Shown piece by piece: positions 56,975 to 64,000 of a stretch of 64,000 nt of DNA. The notes under the pieces were generated by a model. That model was not told the DNA's origin. It searched no databases and saw only the letters and a list, made by a program, of their open reading frames with translations. How positions within the stretch are numbered: the stretch's first letter is position 1; every line of letters starts with the position of its first letter. The stretch is from Balamuthia mandrillaris. Taxonomy: Eukaryota; Discosea; Longamoebia; Balamuthiidae. Made by a program: the position numbers and the translations under genes. The stretch lies in contig JAVKOQ010000241.1 in NCBI GenBank assembly GCA_031835245.1, forward strand, positions 1-64,000, read 5' to 3'.

Positions 56975-58830
56975 TTATGGTGCTTCCTCTCCTCTAAACT
57001 TTGGTTCCTCCTCCGGAATCATTCGATTCAAGAACGTCGTTATTTGCGTGGTAAATGGCAGGAAGATCAACGCGACTCCGATGTTGAAGAACGTATTCGC
57101 ATTGGCCACTTGCCTTGAGATGCTCTCCGGAGAGTTCTCTTGTCCAGGAGGAGAGAACGCGCGAAGAAAAGAGGAGTAGGTGGAGATGAAGGGGAAGAGG
57201 AGGACAAAGCCGGCTATCTTGAAGAAGACGTGAGCGGCGGCCACGCGCTTTGCTTTCGGTGGCTTGCCAATGGAAATGTAAATGGCACTCATTCCTGTTC
57301 CCACGTTCGCTCCTGTTTGTTTGTTATTGTTATGGTGAGAAAGAGGAAAAAGGAACACAAAAGCAAATAAAAACGTAAGAAATAATAGAGAATTGAGACA
57401 AAACCTAAGATGAGGGCAACAGCAGCATCCAAGGTGAGAAGATGTTGCGAGGCAAGCATGATACACAACGTGGTGGTGACCGTGCTAGACTGTATAGCTG
57501 CTGTGAATAAGAGTGACAAGACAGCTGCCAATAAAGGATAACTGGAGATATGCGTGAGAAGCTCCAGAAAAGGAGCGAAGTTCTTCAATGGGTTGATGGC
57601 TCTCGTGATTACTTCCATTCCAAAAAAGACGAGTCCCAATCCTACAAAAGAAAGAATGCTGAAAATTAACAAACAAAAAGAGAAGACTAAACAAATAAGA
57701 ACAAACCCATTAGCATGCTTCCGTAATGTTGCACTTTTGTGAACATTGGCCACCTCCTTTCTATCGAATCCTTTGCCAGTTGCAAAAAGTATCCAAAGCT
57801 CACCATTCCCAAGCTGTACTTCCCAACGTTGAATGCAATGATTTGACCGGTCAAAGTTGTGCCAATGCCAACCCCCAATAACACGCCCACGCATTGAGGG
57901 AAGCTCATAAGTCCGCTGGAGACGAAACCTACTAACATACCAGCCACTAGTGCCGAGGATTGTAGAATTGCTGTTACGATGCTTCCTGTTTGAAAATGTT
58001 TGTTTTTGTGTGTGTACAAGTTGAAACACAGCAGAAGTTAACGAAATAGAAGAAAATGAAGAAGAAGAAAAAGAAGAAGAAGAAGAAGAAGAAGAAGAAG
58101 AAGAAGAAGCAGAAGACGAAGAGAATGAGCAGTTTTAAAGGAACGAACCAGTAATAACACCGACAAAGCGGTTGTACGACAGCGTGGCCAGAATGTTCTT
58201 CAACCCATCGCCAGCAATTCGGCGCAGCGCCCGCTCCAGCATGTGCATGCCCCACAGAAAGAAGCACAGCCCTCCGCTCAGGTTCATCACCACCTCAGCC
58301 CAGCTGATGTGATTTGTTGTCGACGCAGTCGGAGAATTATTATTTTTGTGTATCGATGTTTTCGGCGATGGTTCGATTATCGTTCCAGTTGAGTCGATAA
58401 TCGGGGTTGTCATCGATCTTTCGATATTTTGTCTTTCTTGTCGACTCGGTGGTGTCGACACGAAAGACCCCGTTGTGGTCGTTGCAGGCGGCGAAGAAGA
58501 AGAGGAAGGAGGAAGAAGAGGCCCATCGCCGTCTGCTCCTTCTTGCTCTCTGGGTGGCTTGAAAGAAGAAGGAGGAGAGGAAGAGGAGGGTTCTTTGGAG
58601 ATGACGGGAGGTTTTGCTTTGGTGCGATGTGCTGCCGCTGCCTCCGCTTCTTCGTCAGGGATGACGGTGGCTCGTTTGTAGCGGCGGTGGAGGAGGGGAG
58701 TGGTAGGGACGTGGCAGGATACATAGTCAAATAAACAACAACAAAAAAAGAGAACGAAGAGCAAAAAGAGAAGAAAATGAAGTACAAAAGAAGAAGAAGA
58801 GTGGTGCCGCTGTTTTGCTTCCAAGTACAT
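56975..58830 (-). CDS. Na/Pi cotransporter family protein (NptA/SLC34-like)
   Basis: Multi-pass sodium-phosphate symporter of the two-repeat QSS type. The N-terminal hydrophobic segment (FVLHFLLFLLFVLFFCCCLF) is followed by a 130-residue Pro/Ser/Thr-rich extension not typical of bacterial homologues. The core starts with WAEVVMNLSGGLCFFLWGMH and LERALRRIAGDGLKNILA. Repeat 1 has ILQSSALVAGMLVGFVSSG and GVGIGTTLTGQIIAF. Repeat 2 has TAAIQSSTVTTTLCIMLASQ and ANVGTGMSAIYISIGKP. The paired QSS motifs bind phosphate and sodium in the family. The C-terminus is short (KFRGEEAP); no PhoU-like domain is seen. Five exons; an intron at about 58020-58140 holds a TTC tract on the sense strand. The start at 58828-58830 is chosen because it precedes the hydrophobic segment. 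Confidence 0.85.
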
Positions 58831-59224
58831 TTTTGGATGTTTTTGTTTTTGTTGTTGTTGTTCTTTGTTGTGCTGTGTGCTTGAACTTCCTCCCCCTCAA
58901 AGCAAGCAAGAAAAAACAAACCAACACACACCAGTCAACTTTCTCTCACAAGAAAAAAGAGATGAGCTTTTTGTGGGTTGTTTTTCTCTGTCTCTCTCTC
59001 ACCTTATTTTTTTTTCAGCGCTGCGATCTCGATCATTTCGTTTTTTTTTGGGCAACAAATTTCAGGTGGCAGAATGGACATGAGAGTGGATAGGAGCGCA
59101 GATAGGAGATCGTTACCGGGATCGAGTCGTCATGAACCAGAATGACACGTGTATTTCATCGGATTAGGAATTAAATGATGTCATTTGTCTACAAAAATAG
59201 CGAAGGGAAGAGAAGGGGAGAGAG
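58831..59224. other. divergent intergenic region before the VPS9 gene
   Basis: T-rich at 58840-58860 and 59040-59050, with no coding signal. Likely holds promoters of both the transporter and the VPS9 gene. Confidence 0.4.
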
Positions 59225-60602
59225 ATGAAAAAAGCAGACGAAGATGACGACGTTGAAGGCGGGGGAGAAGGAGGCGGAGATCAAGTAGTGGGAGGGGGAG
59301 AAGGAGGCGGCAGCAGTAGTAGAAGGAAGCAAGCTAGCAACAACAGTCGATGGCTCGCGCAGGCGCTCGAACAGGCCAAACTTGCTGTCGCCAAGGAGAA
59401 GAACGGGGAGAAGCTTGAAGCCATCCCTTTCTACGAATCTGCCGTCCACTTCTTTTCTCGCTCCTTAGAAGAAGGTCTTCTTTCTCTTCTCTTGTTTCTT
59501 TTTTTTGGTTTTCGTTTGCTGAAACGAAAAAAAAATACTTTTTTGTAGAGCAAAAAGAAGAGGAAGCGAAAAGGCGAGTAGAAAGAAAGATGAGAGACTA
59601 TCGCACGCGGCTTTTGGTGCTGCAGGCTCAGAGGGAGGCCATGCTGGCCACCGCTCACGACCAGAAGCGAGAGTGGCAGAATGCTGTGCGCGCTTACGAG
59701 AACACTGTCGCTATCTTCCTCGAGATGTGCAAGTGTATGTCTTTGTTGTTTCTTTCCTCTAGCTTCTTTCTTCGTTCTTCTTTTCTTCTCTTTCTCCGTT
59801 CTTCTTTCCTTCTTCGTTCTTCGTTCTTCTGTTGCTTTCAGCTTACACCACGTACTTCCTAGTGAATACTCCACAAAGCGAAAACTTAAAAATTACTCTG
59901 AAGGACACCATGACCAATTATCTCAACCGTGCTGAAGTAAGCAACTCCCTTGTTGTTCTTCTTTCTTCCTCTCTCTTCGCTCTTTGTTCTTCTGTCCTCC
60001 CTGCTCTCTCTTCTCTGGCTAACTCTCTATTTAGGAAATCAAAGGCATGTTACAGAAGAAGCAACCATCGTCCAATTCAGTTCCTTCTTCTCCTTCTCCC
60101 TCTTCTTCGTTGCTCGCTCGCGCTTCTTCCGCTCCTGCAACCGGATTAACTCGTCGACCAAAATCCTTATCTCTTCTTTCTTCTCCCTCTTCCTCCTCTT
60201 CTCCTTCCTCTTCTTTTCTTTCTCCTCAAACCAAACGTCAACAAAAACAACGGGAACATCAACAACGGCGAGCAAGTCTAACTGCTGCAACACTTCACTT
60301 GCAACAACGCCTGCATCTTCAAGAAAATGGCGGAGAAAGAAGTCCTCCTCCAAAGCTGCTAACACCGGTGCTCAGCCCCTTAGAGCGACAACAGGCGAGA
60401 GAGATGGTTAGAGCCAAGTTGAGGCTGCCAGAAGCCTATGCGAACGTTCTTTTTACGGAGCAAGAGGAGTTGTGGCTGCAACAACCATTCATTGAGGCGC
60501 GTCAGAAAAACTTAAAGTTGAGAAGAAGATATCTGGAAAAGGGCTTCTCTTTTATTACTTCGAAAGATTCGCCGGATAAAGAGTCTGCTTTGATGGTTAG
60601 TC

Positions 60603-60646
<44 letters not shown>

Positions 60647-61258
60647 TTCTTTTCGTTCTCATTAATATTTCATCCATGTTGTTTCTTTCTTTTATTCCCT
60701 GAACAGCAAGCAGCTTTTGTAAAGCAGTGCAACGCAAACTACGACGCAGCTAGACAAGAACAAGAACTCATCCTAAAACAAATCGTGGCAAAGAGAGCAC
60801 TACAAAAACAATCGAAAAAGAATAATGATAACAGTCAACGAGAAATAGAAAGCAACAACGAAATTCCACCACAAGAAAATCAAGAACAAGAAGGATCCGC
60901 CTTTGCTCTCAATCCTATACAGTTGCTTTCATCACTTCGTCGATCTCGACGTAATTCTACCTCCTCCTTTGCTTCTGCTCCTACGACACCGAGTAGTTCT
61001 CCTCGCCACTCTGTTGTTTATCCCTTTTCGTCACTTACTGTTGTTGCCGACGAGCAGAAACGATTGTCTTTATCCGCAGCAACATCAGCCAAAACGGAAG
61101 AGGACGATGATGAGGAATGGCTTCAACAGATTGAGTTGCATCCGGACGCTGCTCCTTATCTTATTGCTGGTCATCTCGCCTTCTTATTAAGGTTTCTTCT
61201 ATTCGTCTTTTTGTTCTTCAATTCCTTCCCTTCTCTCGTCTTGAATTTAAGTTACTCT

Positions 61259-61296
<38 letters not shown>

Positions 61297-62925
61297 TCGT
61301 AACGTTGAATTTGTATTTGCTCTTTCTCACCTTTTTTTCTTAAGGCGCAAAGAACATTGGGCAGGTAAACTCATGACTCGATTCGTTTTGCGTTTCATGC
61401 AAACATACAACGAACTTCCAAAGAAAGAAAATAAATCACATCAAGGAGAGGAAGAAACAACGGAAGATACCTTTCAATCCATGAAACAAACGGTTCAACA
61501 ATTCATCGATGAGACGCTGGAAAAAGTTGGGACGATGCTTCCTCAGCTACGTCGTCATTCTGGTCAAGTGGAAACTGCGATTAAGTTCACCTTGTTCAAC
61601 TTCATATTTCCAACAATGTTCAAACATTATAACTTAAAGGTACCAAATCCTTTCCTTTATTTTTTCCGCTTTTTTCTTCTGTTATCGCTACTTTTTCTTT
61701 TCTTCTCGTTTTGTTTTCTTTCTGCTCATTTAGCCGAAATGAAAAACACAAAAATCAGTATGAGAAAGAAGACAAAGAGCACGCCCAAAAACTCAAACAA
61801 CTGCGTAATCTCACCCAACAAGACATGTCCATCGATCCTCGTCTCTGCATTCCTCTTTCTTCTTCACCATCGTCAACAAAAGAACGCCAACAACCCTATC
61901 AACCTGCAATCGACACTCTTCGAGAGCTTCCTCTCGTCAAAACCCCTGTCGAAAAGTGTCATTACTTGGCACAAACTTCGCGAGTCATTTGCGATTGTGC
62001 CATGTCGCACGTTCGCAACCTGCAGAGAATAAAAGAGGATGAGGAAAAAAGAAGAGAGAGGGACGCTCAAACGGCAAAAAAGAGCAAGATTGATGCTCTT
62101 TTGAAGGAACCGGTCGAGTTGTCGCCTTCGGCAGTAGAAAGAATAGAGGCAGAGGAGGAGGAAATGGAAGAAAAGAAAGAGAAACCGAAAGAGGAAGAAG
62201 AAGAGAACGAGAGCATAATTACAAAGACAGCGAAGCAGAAAAAGCCAAAACGGCCCCGTGCTATGTACGTTGGTTTATTTGTTTGTTTCTTTTGTTTGTG
62301 TTGCTCTGACTTTATTCTTTTTGGTGACTACAAACAAAGTGGAGCAGATGAGTTGCTGCCCATCTTTTGCTATGTGCTGGTTAAAGCACAGCTACCTCAT
62401 GTACTTTCTTTCTCCTTGTTTCTCTCTCTCGCTGTGAGGCCTTGTTCTTTCTTCTTCTTCTTGTTCTTCTTCTTCTTCTTCTTGTTCTTCTTCTTCTTCT
62501 TCTTCTTCTTCTTCTTCTTCTTCTTCTTCTTCTTCTCTCCATCTCTCTTGCTCATATAAAATTTTCGGTAACAGATTTATTCGGAAGTCATGTTCATACA
62601 AGATTGGATGGATGAAAGCTCCATGTTAGGAGAGGTTTGTTTTTATCTTCTTTTTTTTTTCTCTTCTTTCTTTCATTTAACATCGAAACAAAAGGATGGG
62701 TATTGCTTTGCGCAGTTCATGACAGCAGTACAAGCCATCCTCCACTTCGAAGAAGAACCAACGAACCAAAAACAAGAGGACGAGAAGGCCGAAGAATCTA
62801 CACCAGAAGAAGAAACGCAACAGAAGAAAGCAGAAGAGGGCGAAGTGAACGATGAGGAGAAAGCAAAACGGGGGCAGCTGCAAAAAGAGGAGACGGGAGA
62901 AGAAACAAAAGAACTGACATCATAA
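59225..62925 (+). CDS. tandem MIT and VPS9 domain protein, probable Rab5-type exchange factor
   Basis: Architecture like animal VPS9D1. Acidic/Gly-rich leader; first MIT-like hairpin (LEQAKLAVAKEKNGEKLEAI, FYESAVHFF, then KMRDYRTRLL); second MIT-like hairpin (EWQNAVRAYENTVAIFLEM, TTYFLVNTPQSENLKITL, NYLNRAEEIKGML). Long Ser/Gln-rich region; helical bundle (AREMVRAKLRLPEAYANVLF; ELWLQQPFIEARQKNLKLRR). Middle domain FVLRFMQTYNELP and FTLFNFIFPTMFKHYNLKV. VPS9 core split over three small exons from about 61960: MSHVRNLQRI; ADELLPIFCYVLVKAQLPH with the key Asp; YSEVMFIQDWMDESSMLGE; GYCFAQFMTAVQAIL. VPS9 domains charge Rab5-family GTPases on early endosomes; MIT domains bind ESCRT-III tails. Ends with a charged tail at 62923-62925. 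About ten exons. Confidence 0.87.
62447..62534. repeat. (TTC)n tract in an intron of the VPS9 gene
   Basis: About 28 TTC triplets with two TTG interruptions on the sense strand, just 5' of a VPS9-core exon. Confidence 0.9.
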
Positions 62926-62955
62926 CACAGCAAGCAAGCATTGTTGCTAACTTCA

Positions 62956-63754
62956 TCAATCTTTCAGCCGACAAACTTTGTTCATCATTTGCTCAAAGCC
63001 ATCCAACGTCTTCCTTATCTCTTTGCTGCAGTTTTGGTTAACTAAACGCTAAAAACAAAACCAAAAAGTTTCAAAACAGGAACCTACATTTGAGCAGCGA
63101 GCTCTTGAATGGGGAGCATGTCCTGGTGCAAGCGTTCGCACTTGGAGAGAAAGTCCTGCATGTGCTCCACCGCCCCGTTCGTCGTCTCCGCCAAGCTCTC
63201 CGATGAAAGCTTCAACGCCGCCATGTACTGTGCTGATAATCCCGTCATCTTTTGTTGTTGTTGTTATTGATAACGATGAAGAGAAGCAGAGAGAAGAGAG
63301 ACAAGAACGATGAAGAGAAGAACGATGAAGAGAGCGATGAAGAAGTATAGCAGAGAAGAGGGAGAAGAAGACATACCGAGTGAAGCTTGTGCCGCATGGT
63401 AACCATCAGCTTGGCCAATTCCTTGCCACAAACGGTGGCCTGCGCTTCGAGGTCTTCCAGAAAGTGTCTAGCAATGAGGGTGTCCTCCTCGGCGCTGCGC
63501 CTCAGCATCTGGAACTGAGCCAGTCGTTGCGCGGGCGTCTCTGCTTGTCTTGCGGGAGGGTTCGCCTCGCTTCCTCCTTTTGGCAACACCTCTGGCGAAG
63601 CAGCGGAAACGGAGGGTTGCTGCTGTTCGCCTGGGTGCTCATCGCTGTTGTGTGCTTGCTGTGGTTGTTGGTCAGGCATACCGCTGGGTTGTTCTTCTTT
63701 CACCGCTTGCTGTGGAGGAGGTTCTTCGTGGCTTGTTGTTGGCTCGACGTCCAT
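62956..63754 (-). CDS. BORCS6-like subunit of the lysosome-positioning complex BORC
   Basis: In animals BORC recruits Arl8 and kinesin to lysosomes. Three exons join in frame: 63754 to about 63380 (Gln/Pro-rich leader, then AQRLAQFQMLRRSAEEDTL, ARHFLEDLEAQATVCGKEL, KLMVTMRHKLHS), about 63247 to 63095 (TGLSAQYMAALKLSSESLAE, NGAVEHMQDFLSKCERLHQD, LPIQELAAQ), and about 63027 to 62956 (IKEIRKTLDGFEQMMNKV, stop). The collinear pattern of a long helix, a Ser/Thr turn, QDM-PIQELAAQIK and RKTLDGFE matches BORCS6 (animal: MQPVHQLAQQIRSIKRTLE). The start at 63752-63754 is chosen over an upstream in-frame ATG because the extension looks like 5' UTR. The stop is only 30 bases from the convergent VPS9 gene's stop. 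Confidence 0.82.
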
Positions 63755-64000
63755 CTTTCTTCGTTTTTCTTCCCTTCTGCGGCCAATTATGAATTGGACG
63801 TCAAACAATACCTCAAAAGGAATATTCCACGTCACCCTCAAAATCATCCGATCTTGATCTTTGCTCTGGAATAGGTGTGAATGCTTGGGTGGTTCAGTTT
63901 TGTCCATATCACACCATCTTTAGACGGAGACTGGAAGGCCTACCCGAGTACCATCCCAAAAATGACATTAGGCTAATTTAATTTATCTTGTTTGGCCAAT
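63755..64000. other. upstream flank of the BORCS6-like gene
   Basis: Likely promoter/5' UTR sequence with no independent coding signal; the window ends here. Confidence 0.4.

Overview
The window is nuclear DNA of a eukaryote. Almost every gene is split by short GT-AG introns, several products carry signal peptides, membrane anchors or ER signals, and the content is typically eukaryotic: SUMO E1 subunit, HIP1/Sla2, CYP51, BORC subunit, VPS9 and F-box proteins. A kinase with the tyrosine-kinase loop HRDLAARN, a class III adenylyl cyclase, an AIG1-type GTPase, many aquaporins and very abundant CT/TTC microsatellites suggest a free-living amoebozoan protist (Acanthamoeba/Balamuthia-like). That placement is inference from gene content only.

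Layout. 0.6-2.4 kb (-): SAE1/AOS1. 2.7-4.2 kb: a broken copy of one adenylyl-cyclase exon, a long polypurine satellite and decayed sequence. 4.25-7.85 kb (+): a type I membrane protein with three repeats. 8.0-14.6 kb (-): soluble-adenylyl-cyclase-like gene. 15.6-16.9 kb (+): MMACHC-like B12 enzyme. 17.6-20.8 kb (+): HIP1/Sla2. 21.2-22.1 kb (+): AIG1 GTPase with a frame break. 22.4-24.5 kb (+): F-box/LRR protein. 24.7-26.7 kb (+): mitochondrial 3-hydroxyisobutyrate-dehydrogenase-type enzyme. 26.8-30.4 kb (-): two tandem paralogous EGF/GPS-like surface proteins. 31.3-34.2 kb (+): two aquaporins. 34.3-35.5 kb (-): membrane-anchored disulfide isomerase. 36.1-38.7 kb (+): Ser-rich protein with an intronic (TTC)n tract. 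39.2-40.7 kb (+): LRR protein. 41.0-42.4 kb (+): JMJD8-like. 42.5-44.7 kb (-): a third aquaporin and an aquaporin pseudogene. 45.3-46.5 kb (-): myo-inositol oxygenase. 47.3-52.1 kb (+): a kinase-DEP-FSP1-like oxidoreductase fusion. 52.7-54.9 kb (+): CYP51. 55.1-56.9 kb (+): DUF1152. 57.0-58.8 kb (-): Na/Pi cotransporter. 59.2-62.9 kb (+): MIT-MIT-VPS9. 63.0-63.8 kb (-): BORCS6-like.

The genes do not form one pathway. Recurrent themes are membrane signalling (cyclase, kinase fusion, GTPase), endo-lysosomal traffic (HIP1/Sla2, VPS9 Rab5 exchange factor, BORC subunit), membrane transport (aquaporins, Na/Pi) and surface proteins. The most novel item is the 1230-residue protein joining a tyrosine-kinase-like kinase, a DEP domain and an NAD(P)H/FAD oxidoreductase; all ten exons I placed keep one reading frame. 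Other notable points are the unorthodox aquaporin family with a decaying member, a short cytoplasmic motif shared by two unrelated surface proteins, and the near-uniform sense-strand orientation of pyrimidine microsatellites in introns.
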